Below, one piece after another: positions 10,414 through 23,570 of a stretch of 64,000 nucleotides of DNA. Position 1 is the stretch's first letter; every line of letters begins with the position of its first letter. The stretch is from Glomus cerebriforme (Eukaryota; Glomeromycota; Glomeromycetes; Glomerales; Glomeraceae), in the NCBI GenBank assembly GCA_003550305.1, contig QKYT01000137.1:103894-167893 (forward strand), read 5' to 3'. Position numbers and translations under genes: made by a program. The notes beneath the pieces are model-generated. The model was not told the origin of the DNA and did not search any database. It worked only from the letters and a program-made list of their open reading frames with translations.

Positions 10414-13048
10414 TTTATTTTAATGAATTAGAAAAATTTTCAGTTTATTAATAATCACATGAAGATAATCTACAAATATCATTGGATATAAATAGTATTA
10501 TCATGTTTATTGAAAGCAGAAAATACATTGTGCATAGCTTTGTTCGTTTATAAGGTAAAAACACAAGCCCGATGTGGGCGAAGCTTTATTAATATTTTCA
10601 TCTAATTTCTAACTCAATATATGGATGTTTTGATTTTCGTTGCTCTAATTCTTTAACTTGTGCTTGTAGTAGTCGCACAACATAAGAAGTTACTACCTTT
10701 ATATCACTCTCCATAAAATTACATCCAAATTCACTAGTCTGGACCTAGCTTAACAAGTATGGCAGATGAAAACCCAGTTGTTATGATGCCAATTATTAGC
10801 ATTGTTTCAATTGATTCATATTCAATACCTGTTTGGTCAATTTTTCATTTTTAACATCTGAATTTAAGGAGGCAATTTCTTAACTTGCACATTTAAGGAA
10901 AGGTATCCTAGCTAAACTAAAATAAAAACATTACCTTGGACATACTATGTATTTGCACCAGATTTTGGGTGATATTCTTCTTGGTTTCATGTGGTTTAGC
11001 TTCTGTTATTAAGACAAAAATTTTTGTAGCATTATTATATAATCCAAAGGTTTGTAACTGTAACTTCCTACAAGTATTTTTTTTACCATTAATGTTGCTA
11101 TTTTATCATTATTTTTTTTGATAAAACAGACTGCATTGATCAAAATGATTGAAATAAATTCTTAAGCTATAGCTTCATTAATATTAACTTTATTAAATAC
11201 AAATTTCTTATCATTAAGTTGCTTAACAATCTTATTCAATACTTTATTACTAAGTGGTAAGGACAATTGTGGGAGATCTTTCATATTGAAATCGTTTGAT
11301 ACTGATTCAAAAACACCGCTTTCAAAGTAATAAACATTTCTCAAAACTTCCTTAAACTTTCAACTGCTGAAAAATTTTTGGTTCCTAATTAAAACCTTTA
11401 AATTATACTTGTAGTCAAAACCTCTCAAGGATTAAAACTAGTACCAAAATCTAAAACTCTGGTTAAAACTTTATATAAGCAAATTAATTTTTAAAATTTA
11501 TACTATAGGTTATACATGAAACTGAAATTAAATCTCAAAAGTTGAAATATTTCAGTTTATTTAGAGGTCTAAAAGTCAAAATTAAAGTCAAAATAAGATG
11601 AAATTACATTATATTACATGATTTTGTTATGATGAAAAGTATAAATTATAAAGAATATATATAGAGTTAAGTGTATTAAGTGTAAAAAAAAAAGATTAGA
11701 TTAGATTAATTGATTTGATTTGATTTTTATTTTAAGATTTTGGTCTAATAAAAGGTTTTGGATTTAAATTTCAAATTTTAGCATATATATATATATATAT
11801 ATTATCAAAATTTTAGTTTTTGATCAGAATTTTAGTTTCAAAAAAAGATTTTAAAAACTAAAATTAGCTAAAACCTAAAACTAAAATCTTGGTTAAAACT
11901 AGGGATATTTTGATTATAAGTATATATTGATATGTTTGATTTTTATTATTTTATACATAATTATTATTATAAAAACAAAGTTATATTTTTAACTCAATTT
12001 GTAATTAATGTATATGAAATTCATTGTATTAATTATTACACTATTATACTTATACTGTATAATATTTATTTATATTATGCATTGTTGTAATAAAAATCAA
12101 AAATAATATATTTGCAACAAAATTTTTCCTTATGTTATTTTCTTGATTTGCCAATTACAATTATGCATAATAGATAATAATAAATAATGCATGCAGATTT
12201 CTTAACTTTCTTAACCAAAATTATGATATATATGAAATGGAATAAAACATACAATATATAAGTGGCTTAGATACTGCTTAGATGCATATAAAAAATTTTC
12301 TCTTGTTTTATATTTTCAAACTTTATAACAGATAAATTTAATCAGAAAATCTAATAAATTAATAATTGTTATAGATAAAATAAAAACCATTGAATGACCT
12401 AAGTTCGCCACACACGTGACTAAGTTTATTTATAAAAAATATACAAAGATACAGTAATGAGGCTAAGCCCCCCACAAACGGGTGAACTATTTAAGTCCGA
12501 AGTAAAAAAAATACTAAAATTAACACACTGGGTAAAAGGAAAATAAGTTAAAAAAAGTAATGAAAAATCACATGTCACATTATTTGTTATGATGTTTTAT
12601 TGTATTTTTATCACATTTCATATATCAGTAAGTCAGTCGTACAGGGTACATCCATTCTTGGTTCAGGGAATAAATCACATGCAAAGTCAATTAATTTTAA
12701 TTTTAACAAATTGCTGCATCGCCATCATAGAGGAATTTTGATTTTTTAGTCAAAGTTAATGCGTATTTTTAATGGATTTTTTTAAGACTTTACGTATTTT
12801 TTTGCATAAATTTTGCTGATCATATATAGTTCATAATAATAAAAAAAAATTTATTTAAAAAAATCGCGATTATCAGAATTTTATAAAAATTCTAAAAAAC
12901 CTATAGTTCTTATAAAAATATTGCATAATAATCTAAGGTCAGAAGATTATTTTGCTTATTTTTTCTGATTTTCCGGAGTCAAGTGTCAACTTTTGTACTG
13001 ACCTTATAAAAAACCCTTGTGTACAGCTATTAGTAAATATCTCCAAAG
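10414..13048. other. Gene-poor intergenic region with weak relics
   Basis: Mostly very AT-rich DNA. Minus-strand coding-like relics lie at about 10610-10880 (see separate entry) and 11162-11344 (an open stretch with DLPQLSLPLSNKVLNKIV, no homology recognised). Around 11440-11900 short blocks such as CTAAAAYYYTGGTTAAAACT recur with inverted partners, and an (AT)n run sits at 11781-11803. A CACGTG lies at 12413-12418. I see no intact gene or tRNA. Confidence 0.45.
10610..10880 (-). pseudogene. Coding-like relic of unknown family
   Basis: Minus-strand reading gives EIASLNSDVKNEKLTKQVLN, then after stops and a frameshift SEFGCNFMESDIKVVTSYVV followed by a coiled-coil-like LLQAQVKELEQRKSKH and a stop. 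The amphipathic pattern with many E/K/Q suggests the end of a coiled-coil protein. Stops inside and the lack of splice signals argue for decay. Family not recognised. Confidence 0.3.
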
Positions 13049-13703
13049 TCACCTTACCCTTTTATATATTTTTTGGGATCCTCGTTTCTTGTTTGATTCA
13101 TTCTTTCTTCTCTGAAGTCTTTTTAATTTTTTTGCTGAGTACTATGAAACAATAACAATAGAATAAGATAAAGATTAATACAATCATATGATGATCGTGC
13201 ATTCAAATCAATCTTGAACTTACAATAGCAGCTAATTTTTCTTGTCTTTCTTTCTCTTCCAATATTTGTTTTCTTTTCAAAGCAACTTCAATTTTTCTCT
13301 AATGAAGTTAGTTGGAAACAAAATTAATTAGTTAGTTAGACTAACATGCACTCGAATTAACCCCAATTAACTAAAATTCAAAGGTTTTACCTTCTTCTCG
13401 GCTTCCTTTTCTTCCTTCAATTCTTTTTCTAACATCTTTAAAGCTTCTTTTTCGTTTCGCTCTTTTAGTCTTTCATTCCAATTTTTACGCAAACTGCGTG
13501 GTAGTTGTGAACGTCGAGTAGCTGTTTTTGGTTGTTTCCATGTTTTACCTATTAAATTTTATATTAGAATAAATATATATTATTAAAAATAAATTTAAGA
13601 TATTACCGGACACTCTACGCGCTATGGTTGAAACTTTTTTAATGTTCGTTGAGCTTGAAGATTTCGTATTAGAAGTAAGTTCTGAGTATATTTCTAAATT
13701 CAT
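13049..13703 (-). CDS. CGR1: rRNA-processing protein Cgr1
   Basis: Four exons encode a basic protein of about 140 residues. Cgr1 is a nucleolar factor needed for processing of pre-rRNA to 5.8S and 25S rRNA. The N-terminus is short and Ser/Thr-rich (MNLEIYSELTSNTK); then GKTWKQPKTATRRSQLPRSL matches the family G-K-x-W-K motif. Two exons give the charged helix LKMLEKELKEEKEAEKK and EVALKRKQILEEKERQEKLA. The last exon YSAKKLKRLQRRKNESNKK matches the conserved M-x-x-K-K-x-x-R-L-K-R-R-E-K-R-N-K end. All junctions I checked keep frame (phase 0 or 1). Stop TGA at 13049-13051, start ATG at 13703. Head to head with PUS1. Confidence 0.88.
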
Positions 13704-13947
13704 TTTTATATTCAAAAAAAAAAAAAACTTATCCGCTATGCAGTATATTTATAATCCATTGTAAGGTGTTACAGATTATGCACGTCATGAATATGAATGC
13801 ATGATTATCATCATTTTCCCAATGAGTTTAAAAAAATTTGTATCTTCAAATATTTCAAATTTCAAAGTTCTATATCGAAAAAGTGTTCATGATAATATTG
13901 ACAGACCTTATAAAAGTAACAATTTCAAATTTATATATTTAGCGACA

Positions 13948-16231
13948 ATGACATCACTTGAGCAAATAATAAAAGAGTCAACTAATGGTATCGAGAAACA
14001 TATATTTTTATTCTGATTAAAATTTAATATAATAATTTAATAATCAAATCATAAAATTGAAACAACTATTGAAGCAGAAAAAACTATGGTTCCTTCTGTT
14101 TCAACTGAGGGAGAATCATCTCTTCCAAAGAAACGTACTGTGGAAGATTCGCGGTCTTCGAGGAAACGTTTTACCACAGCCAAAGATAGACGAGAACATC
14201 TTAACAAGAACTTTAAAAATAGGAAAGGCAGTCGTGATGATAACAACGGGCAACAGAATTGGAATAATGAATCACAAGAAAGAATCAATATTAAGGATGA
14301 AGATGACATGATAGATTCGAATGAACCAAAAGAACCTAGAAAGCCAAAAAAGAAAGTTGCCGTCTTAGTTGGTTTTTGCGGAACTGGTTATCAAGGAATG
14401 CAAATGTACGTTAAATAATTGATGAGATTATAATCCTTATTTCGTTTCATATATATTGCAACTAAATTCTTGTAGTAATCGCGATGCAAAGACAATTGAA
14501 GAAGATCTTTTCAAGGCCTTCGTTGCTGCTGGCGCTGTATCCAAAGACAACTCGGATGATCCTAAAAAAGTATGTAATAGATAAATTTACTTTTAAGAAT
14601 ATTATACGTTTTTTAAAATTATATGTTACTGTGATAACAGGTTGGTCTGATGCGAGCTGCCAGAACCGATAAGGGTGTTCATGCAGCTGGAAATTTAATT
14701 TCACTTAAGATAAGTCTCTTGTCCGATATGAGGAAATAATTCCGTATTTATTTATTTAACTATAAATTCAAACTTATTCGTATTTTTTATTGGATGTTTT
14801 TACATGATTATCGATATTCCTAATGTCGTCGAAAAAATTAACGAAAATCTTCCTGATCAAATTCGCATGTGGGGTAATAATGTTCAATTTTCCAAATTAA
14901 AAAGATGTTCATATGAAAATTATTTAATTAAAATTACCTAATTGATAGGTTTCGTCAAAGTAATTCGTTCTTTTCATGCGAAAACACTGTGTGATTCTCG
15001 CATATATGAATATTTATTACCAACTTATGTGTTCATACCTCCTGAAAAAGGATCCAATTCAGAAATATCAACTTCAATTCAAAGCGATACCGCAACTCAG
15101 AAAGTATTCGTGAATGTGCCTACTGCTACGCCCGAAGAAATGATTGAGATACGAAAGTACCGCATAACGCAAGAAACTTTAGAATACGTAAGACAAGGAT
15201 TTAAAGCATATAAGGGAACACATAATTATCACAATTTCACAATAGGCCGTAGTCCTCAGGAGAAAAGTTGTAACCGATATATTATCGATTTACAAGTGAG
15301 CATTATTCGGTGATCTTACATATAAAGTTCAATGTGATACTATAAATAATTAATTTTTTTCATGTAATATTAGGTAAGCGATCCCAAAATTATTAATGAT
15401 ACCGAATGGATTGCTATAAAAGTTCACGGGCAATCATTTATGTTGCATCAAATTCGTAAGATGGTTTGTAAGTAGTTTTTTTAAAAAATTTATTATTAAA
15501 TACAACACAAATAAGTTTTTTTCTAATTTAATTTATTATGAATAAAAGCATTAATAGTAATGATTGTAAGGACGGGGACACCTATTTCCCTTATTGATAA
15601 AACATTCACACAAGTTAAGATAAATATACCAAAAGCTCCAGCATTAGGTTTATTGCTTGAACGGGTAATTGAAAGATAACCTATTTATAAGAACCGATAA
15701 ATTTATTTGGTGATACTGATGTATTAAAATCCTCTTTAGCCTGTATTCGATTCTTATAACAGAAAATCTAGAGACAAAGGAAAAGAGTTGATTGACTATG
15801 ACATTTATCAGGTAATTAACATATTCAAAATTTCGTCACTATTTTAGCTATATATGTTATTTACTAAATTTTTATTTATTAAACACATATTATTTAGGAT
15901 CAAATTGACAAATTCAAAGATAGATTTATTTATTCTAAAATTTATGAGGAGGAACTTGCCGAAAACACGTAATTTTTATTTTTTTCTGACTAATGATAAA
16001 TTATTCATACTGAAATATTTTTCTTTTGTATTAATTATTAATTTCAATAGCTTCCAAAACTGGCTCAATGCTATTGATCAACATACAGAGCGAGATTATG
16101 GATATCTTAATCAGGAAGGAATTATACCTGAAAGTTCAATAGTAAAACATGGAGAAAGACAAAAATATTATAATAATCTGTCTGTTGATGATGATGAGCA
16201 AGATGATGAAGGTTCAGATAAAGAAGAATAA
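13948..16231 (+). CDS. PUS1: tRNA pseudouridine synthase Pus1
   Basis: About nine exons. Pus1 converts uridine to pseudouridine at several tRNA sites (27, 28, 34, 36 and others) and in some snRNA/mRNA. After a basic, charged N-terminus the TruA-fold begins with [18 protein letters not shown]; the catalytic motif is [14 protein letters not shown] with Asp in R-T-D-K-G-V-H. Later exons give [53 protein letters not shown] and [20 protein letters not shown], all in family order. The C-terminus is acidic and ends at TAA 16229-16231. I chose ATG 13948 (MTSLEQII). An in-frame upstream ATG at 13801 or 13822 would add a basic, hydrophobic leader (SLKKFVSSNISNF) that could be a mitochondrial presequence, so two isoforms are possible. 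Divergent from CGR1. Confidence 0.92.
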
Positions 16232-16457
16232 AAATTTGAAAGTAATTAAAGTAATTGTAATTTTAACATATTTAAAATTTTTAAATGAAAGGGTTTTTAT
16301 ATTAGTATAAGCTAGAATCGGGGAAACAATATTTATTCGTTTTGTCACGGGATAATGAACTATTGGTTTTAATATTTTTACGCATCCCGCGTCTTAAATA
16401 AAAATAAAAAATAAATAAATAATTTTTTTCATTTTTCTTGTAATAATAATAAAAAAA

Positions 16458-17568
16458 ATGTCTTTTCAACTTCTAGCCGATTGTTTAAATGAAATAATTG
16501 AATATTTAGAAGAAGATAAACTTGCTTTATACTCATTAATCGTCTTTGGTGTAAAATTTATATTAGAATTTTATGGAGAAATATTTGGGATCACATTACT
16601 TACCGACATCAAACGAAAATGACAACAATTATTAGAACATTAATTGCTTGTCTTCCCAATGAATCGAAAAAACTTTTCATTCCAACACCTAATTCAAAAC
16701 CACCACTATTCAATTATCCAACATTTTGCAAAGTACTTTCAATTGATGTGATTTGTCGAATAGTTAAGAGATAAAAAATGGTTAATTATCAATGAAGTTA
16801 TTAAAATGTTTATAAATCAAAATTCTTCCTAGAAGAGATTGATTTATACTACCTATACTTCCGAATGATATATCTTTTACTATATCAAGAGGTTGTTTAA
16901 AAGATCTTTCAGAATTATGTTGCAGTTCAGATCTTCCATCTGAATATTTTTATCAATTATCACAAATTACAATCACTTATTATAAATATTGAATATGAGA
17001 TTTCAAATGAGTTGAAAGAATTAATTTCTTCACAAACCAATTTTTAAAATTATCAGCTTTTAAAAATAGTTGGACAGAAATTATATCTGGTTTAACAAAG
17101 TATTACAAATTTTGAAGATTTTGAAAAGTTACAATACAGTATATAACTTTTCCATCTTAAATTTTTCTTATCAATTTCCAAAACCTGAATATGTAATTAG
17201 AATATGTAATTAGATTTTTAGAAAATAATGGAATAAATCTTATTTGTGAAAAGAATAAAGCTTTAAATTTATCCATAGTTAAACATTGTCCAAATCTTAA
17301 AAAACTTTCAGTAGCATTTGGTAATGATAATTGTCAACATTTAGAAAGTATTAAATTTTGGTGTGGAGAAAGATTTTTAAAAGAAATATTAGAAACTATT
17401 ATAAAACATTCATCAGAAAATTTTTATAAATTAAAAATATATAATCTTTCAAATTCAAAATTAAATTCAGAAGATTTAGTATTAAGCCGTTGGAAAAATA
17501 GAATATCAAAAAAATCACTTAATTTAGTAATTATTAAAAATTTAGGTATTATTAAATTTGAACTATAG
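16458..17568 (+). pseudogene. Decayed F-box-like protein gene
   Basis: Starts with an apparently good ATG at 16458 and MSFQLLADCLNEIIEYLEED, the F-box start typical of the large Rhizophagus F-box family. The frame breaks within about 55 codons; shifting frames recover the expected ILWRNIWDHIT and IACLPNES-like pieces and then FIPTP-like text. The last part from about 17218 is open again without an ATG (FLENNGINLICEKNKALNLS, HCPNLKKLSVAFGN, LKEILETIIKHSSENFYKL) and resembles the LRR-like C-terminus, ending at TAG 17566-17568. Several frameshifts and stops make it a pseudogene. If intact it would act as a substrate adaptor of an SCF ubiquitin ligase. Confidence 0.75.
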
Positions 17569-18128
17569 ACTTTTATATTTTTATGGTTAATTACAATTAA
17601 AGAATCAAAAGTATCGATCTAACGATCTTGATATGACCTATCAAGATCATATTCTTCTGCATAAACTTTTCATTCAATAACAATACTTTGTGCTCTTTTT
17701 TCCAATGTAACAAACTCTGAATTAAAAAAAAAACATATCTTAAGCATCAAAAACAAAAAACCTCAACTCTGGGGTTCGTGTATTTTTTAGAACAGTTTCA
17801 TAAATCAGAAGAAATTTATATGGTGTGTCATGTGATACTACTTCCCCAATTAAAGGTGAAAGCCCGTTTTAATTTAGTTTTATTAACGATGTATTTTATA
17901 AATAGTAAATTTTAACCATTTACAAAAAAGATGAATTCTTGATGTCAAATTAGCTGATTCTTCTCCCCGTTAACCCGTTAAAAGATGCTATTTGTCTTAA
18001 ATGTTTAAACCTATATCACGTGATCTGGATTACATAAAATTACGTTGATCGGTTACACAATCGGAATCATATATTCTGATTTTCAAAAAAAAAAAAATTT
18101 TTTTTTTTATTATTACGATAAATCAGCA
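17569..18128. other. Promoter region of URB2 with an E-box
   Basis: Intergenic between the F-box pseudogene and URB2. ATCACGTGAT is centred at 18017-18022, 107 bp before the URB2 start codon, and is the best candidate regulatory site. A pyrimidine/purine-rich run follows at 18085-18110. No gene seen. Confidence 0.45.
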
Positions 18129-21100
18129 ATGAAATACTTAGATAATAAAAGAAAATTAGAACGTGATGTGTTTACAGAATTAAATTCGATTATAGGAAAT
18201 TCAGAATCAAATCCTGGAAATTCACAAAATATTTTAATAAAATTAACAGAATCTTTAGAGAAAATTTTAAATGAAAATCTTTATCAAGCAAAGAATGATG
18301 ATATATCACATCAACACAGGGAAATTCTTGAGAAAATCATTTCTTATGTTATCTCAATCGCTAATCTTGGAGGTATAATTGTACTTTGTTTTACATTTCA
18401 TTTTAATTCATTTCTAATTGATTCTTATTTTATATTCATGGATTTTAGTATGCGATAATTATCCTCTGATATTTAAATTATTTAATATATTGTTACAGAT
18501 TGAATATATTATTGTTCAACAGCATATTGATTCTTTATGGAGGGTAGTACTTGTGGTATGGAATGCATATATTTTATGTATTTTTTTTATTATTTACAAA
18601 GATGTCACTAAAATATTATGATTTTCTTTTAGTCTCAGGTTGAATCAATAGATACTTGTATTGAGTTATTGAGAAAGCTATTAGAGATATATGCTAAATC
18701 TTGTCAAATGGATTCATATATTAAAAGCCTTTTATCAATTTTAAGTAATATACAAATGGATGCACACGTAATATTGAGATCTCCATTATTTTGTACAGTG
18801 ATTTTGGATGAGTATGTATCTTTTTGGATTCTTATTTTCATTTTGAAGTAAAAATTCCTGAATTTTATTGTTTCTTTTATAATTATAGTTTCTCTAGTAA
18901 AGTGGCAAATAATGTGTCAACATCTCAAGCCATTGAAATCTTGTCATTATTTACATCAGAGTTATTTTGTTTACCTGAATTTCTTGAACAAAGTATTATC
19001 ATCAATAAATCAAATAAGAGAAGAAAATTGGATGAAAAACATATTACTGATATGAAAATAATTGAACCATTGAGTTTGTTAATGGGCAGATTTTTGAAGT
19101 CTTTAAGGATTACTGCTTCATTAAAGGATAAATTGGAGAAAGAATTTCAAATAATGTTTGATCGATTTATTTATCCAATTTTATCTTGTAATTACAATGA
19201 TAAAGATGAACTATTTTATGAAAAATTGACATATGCTGCACTTAGTTTGCATTATGTCTTGGTAGATATTTCTATTACATATTGGAAAAATACTTCTTCC
19301 TCTTCTCACTTCGTCTCTTTATTATTTAATGCTACATTAAAGGATCCAAAATTATTGTTGTTTTTGGTATGTTTTTTTTATTGATATTTTGTTCTAAATA
19401 TGATACTGATTTTTTGAATTCTTTTTTAAATTAGAATAAAATACGACTTCAACATGTTCATCAATCAATTTCATTAATGAATTATCAGTATAATATGAAT
19501 GATGATTCATTCATTATTTTGCGTAAATTGGTGGATTCAGTTCTTCTCACTTTAAAAGAACCGAAAAATCCTGATGTTACTTGGACAGGAAAATTGATTG
19601 ATTTGACTGATGAAAATTTTGATGTGGCTAACTGCATGATTATCCTTGGAGATTGGCTTGATGTTGTAAGGTAAATCACATTGGTTTTTTTTCTTATAAT
19701 AATTATTAATCTAATAAATTTATTTTAATTTAGCAATATATGTTATGAGCATCATATTGCATTAATTGTAAGGTTCATCATCAATTGGTCTATAAACTAT
19801 TCATCAATCAACTTGCAGCATCTCAAAGAGATTTCTATTGGAACCTTATGCTTGCAACACTTAAGATCTGCAGAGTTTTTTGAATTGAAATCTTTGCGAG
19901 GTAATTAGTATTATAGTTTATTAATAATCATGAATGATAGTTATTTTTTTTTAAACACTTTTTTTTTGGTATATTTAATATAGATATTTTTGTAAAGATA
20001 TATTTAGAAGAAATATCAAAATGCTTTCAACAAATGGAAATATCAAATGAGAGTAATAAGGAATTGAATATTATTCTACTCATCTGTCAACAAGCAGAGA
20101 AATCAAGTTTATTAAATGATGTGATATCTTGTTTTAATGAGAACATTGATTCTAAAGATTCAAAAACTTGTTTTTCTTTAACCATTAATAAGATTATAAG
20201 ATATTTTAATTTATTACATTTATTTCCTATAGAATATTTTACAAAGCAAGAAATCAGCAATCTTTCACTGTTAACATTGTTGGTTGATAAATGGGTATCA
20301 GTCATTAAAGCAGAAAACTGTGGTGAATTTTTAAATATAATAAAATGCTCCATTTTATGCAGGAATCTAATTTGTAAATTCACTCCTTATATGAATAGGA
20401 AAGATGATATTATAGTAAGAAATTTAGTATTATTTATGAATTTGTTTTTAATATGGTCTTAATGTGTTTTGTATATTTAGAAAAAGGATTCATCTTTCAT
20501 TATATGGTGGATATCTTCTATAAGCGCATATCAGAAAGATATAATTAGTCATACAAATGGGATGGGGAATAATGATGATGATACTGAAGCAATTCAAAAT
20601 CTTTTTGAACATTTCATACAAATAACTTGTAAAACAGTTACACTTATAATAAGGTCAGAAATTTCTATAATAATAACAATAACAATAATATGTTAGCATT
20701 TATTAAATTTTTTGCCATAATCGTTTATTTTTAGACAAGTTCTTGTTAATTTTCAAGATGATAATGCATTCAAAACAGGTTATTTGAATAGAATAGTAGA
20801 TTATTTGAAAAATCTTGTTGATGGAACAGGAGAATCACTTTCTAAAAAGAAAGATTCATCAAATGATAATATATGGAGAATTACTTTCGAATTTCTTAAG
20901 CTTGGTATAGAATTAGCTGAATCTCAAAAGTAAGAATTAACTATAGTCTTGTTTTTTTTCAACAAGTTTACTAAATCTTTTGATTGTAGGCAATCGAAAA
21001 TATTTCAACTTAATAGTAAGAATCCTGTTTGGAAATCATTTTTAATATTACAATCTGTTGTAGAAAAAAATTTGAATAGAATTTTTTCAGATATTTTTGA

Positions 21101-22788
21101 TAAATCAATTCAAGAAATTCAATGTTCTAATGATTCTAATGATTTAAAGTGGAAAGAAAATTTATCTATGGAATTTGCACTTTATAATAATGAATTAAAA
21201 ACATATAAAATATGTTTGCAATATTATCATTTAAATAAGGATTCAGAATTGGAAGTCATTGGAAAAGGTGCAATATTAATTAATAATTTCTTTTTTGAAA
21301 TTAAGAATTGGTAATGATATTCATTATTTTTTTTTTCTTTATATTATTAAGCTTCGAATATAATTTCTTTACTTTCAAAATCTATCAAAATTACTACATC
21401 AATTTTGCGTACAAGCTCTTTAAAAACGAGTAATACACTTGGTAATGAAGTTGCATTAAGACAATGTATAATTTTATTATCAATTATTATTGATTTCATA
21501 CATATTATTGAATACGAATGCAATGAGAACACTTTACTCAATATATTTAAATTCGTTTGTGATTTAATGAAGATTTTCTATAATGAAGGTACTTAAATTA
21601 CATTTATATTAATTCAATTTATTAAATTCATTATTATAATTTGATTTTTTTTTTAGATTCAAAGTGTGAATTATCAAAAGAATTAGATGCGATGTTTAAT
21701 TCAATTATTTCAAGATTATCAAATGGAAGATATGATATTATTGCCAGTAATATTTTGTCTAAACTTGAAATTTCATCATTTTCCGATAGCCAAGATACAA
21801 ATGAATATGATAAGATATTTTTAATTCATTTAATCGATATTTTTCTAAATAATTCCAATTATGGTAAATATCATCATTTATTAATTTAAAAAATGTAGAC
21901 AAATTTTTTTTATTATTATTAACACTTGGTATTTATAGGACAATTACGTAGATTGGAACAAAAACTTCCTAATTTACTTTGTGGAATTGGTAATATAGCT
22001 GAATTAATAAATAAAGTTACACATGGAATACAAATAGTACAAACATTAAAATTTCTTATTTGTCATAGGGTATGTATTAATAATTAGGATTTGTATTTTA
22101 TTTTTATATTAATTTTTTTTTTATAATTTTCATTTAGGCATTTTCATTTCAAAGTATGGATATTGGATTAGTCTTATCTACAGTAATATCATTAACATCA
22201 CCTAAACGACATTATGAATTAAGTGAAGAACAAGAATTTAAAGGATTATTTGAAGAAATCTGTTATTTACTTTTTAATATACTTATACATCGTCGTGAAC
22301 AATTATATCATATAATACCAACATTCATCTTTATTATACAAAGTATGTTTCATTGTTTTAAGAAAACTCAAAAATCACTTAAAGATAATCTTAAAGAAAT
22401 GCAACAGAAAGAATATCAAGGAAGAAATATTTCATGGTGGGAAGTTCATATAAAAAATCCATTACCTATAGAAAGTGCAAAGATATTTGCAAGATTATTA
22501 ATAACGATTCCACATAATAAAAAATCAGATAAATCAAGTATTAATAAGGCTTTTACTAAACATATTCCTTCATTATTATCAGAATATATTTATATACAAA
22601 CAAAGAATAACATATTAGATCCAAATATAAGAGATGTATTAAAGAATGGAATTTATTCCTTATTGGAATTATGTGGACAATTTGAAAGAGATATGATTAT
22701 GGTTAATTTAGATATAGTTGGTAAAAATTTATTTAAAAGTTTATGGATGGAGTATAATAAAGAATGGAAATATGTTGGAAGGGGATAA
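18129..22788 (+). CDS. URB2: Nucleolar pre-ribosome assembly protein Urb2/Npa2
   Basis: About fourteen exons encode a protein of about 1,200 residues, close to the yeast Urb2 length (1,174). Urb2/Npa2 belongs to the early pre-60S Npa1 complex in the nucleolus and is needed for 27S pre-rRNA processing. Most of the protein is alpha-helical and poorly conserved (for example EKIISYVISIANLGG and LLRKLLEIYAKSCQMD). The last exon carries the Urb2/Npa2 domain: RREQLYHIIPTFIFIIQSMF, NPLPIESAKIFARLL, AFTKHIPSLLSEYIYIQTK, then NIRDVLKNGIYSLLELCGQF. It ends at TAA 22786-22788. I took ATG 18129 (MKYLDNKRKLERDV); an in-frame ATG at 18045 lies upstream across a low-complexity F/Y/K stretch and is less likely. 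Exon joins were judged by eye and may be off by a few bases. Confidence 0.85.
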
Positions 22789-23060
22789 CTGAATATTTAT
22801 ATTCATTAATATTTAAAAACCTTAAATAAATTGATGTTTTTATTAAATATTCTTTTAATAATTTTAATCATATATCAGAATCCTCTTTTAATTTTATTAG
22901 TTTTTTATCTTTATCTGAAAAGTAAACTGGTGACTTTATTCTTTAAGGTATGCTCTATTAAATTACTAGTTGGAATTTCAAAAAAAAAAAAAAATGCCTA
23001 CAGTACAAACAATGTTATAAGCATTTAATTTTATATGATCGACCACGTAAATATAATTTA

Positions 23061-23170
23061 TTGGCCAAAACTTATGATAATTTGAATTTTTTTATTAATT
23101 TTGGCCAAATTTTTAAAGCTTTGAAATGATACTTTAATTCCGGCCAAAAACAATGATAATTCTAGCCATA
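23061..23170. repeat. Three 40-bp-spaced GGCCAA repeat units
   Basis: TTGGCCAAAA, TTGGCCAAAT and CGGCCAAAAA begin at exactly 23061, 23101 and 23141, each followed by AT-rich spacer with an ATGATA block; a decayed fourth (CTAGCCAT) follows. The same TGGCCAAA core recurs twice at 62744-62771, so it is a dispersed repeat of this genome. Confidence 0.55.
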
Positions 23171-23440
23171 TTTTTTTTTATTATAACAAAAATCTTAGTT
23201 TTTTATTGGCTGATTTCAAATCATGTGAACCAATAATAATAAAATGATACTGACGATATTATATTATTAATGATATTTGTGTATGAATCATGTTAATAAT
23301 CTACAGTAGCATAGGCTAATTCTTTCTCAAGAATAGCAGCTGTCAGACATAGGTATAGAGTAGTTGTTATGCAAAGATAGTTTTATTTAAATATTCTATC
23401 CCCATAATATTTTCCTGTACTTTTGCTGTAATGATATTTC

Positions 23441-23570
23441 AATTGACTAATATATACCCAAATAGACTATTATTCTGGTCTATACGGTACATTATAATTT
23501 AATTGACTAATATGTATCCAAATAGTAATGTCTTAGTATATACTAATCTGGATACATTAATATATTAATA
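23441..23570. repeat. 60-bp tandem duplication with adjoining hairpin
   Basis: AATTGACTAATATRTAYCCA followed by AATAG begins at 23441 and again at 23501. The second copy is followed by a rough inverted partner (TACTAATCTGGATACA) near 23550, forming a hairpin with TGTATCCAAATAGTA. Likely remains of a small inverted-repeat element. Confidence 0.45.

Noticed and set aside
12952..13155. 67-codon plus-strand frame
   Set aside because: Antisense to the last CGR1 exon and its intron.
14049..14309. 86-codon minus-strand frame in PUS1
   Set aside because: Shadow of the PUS1 charged N-terminal exon.
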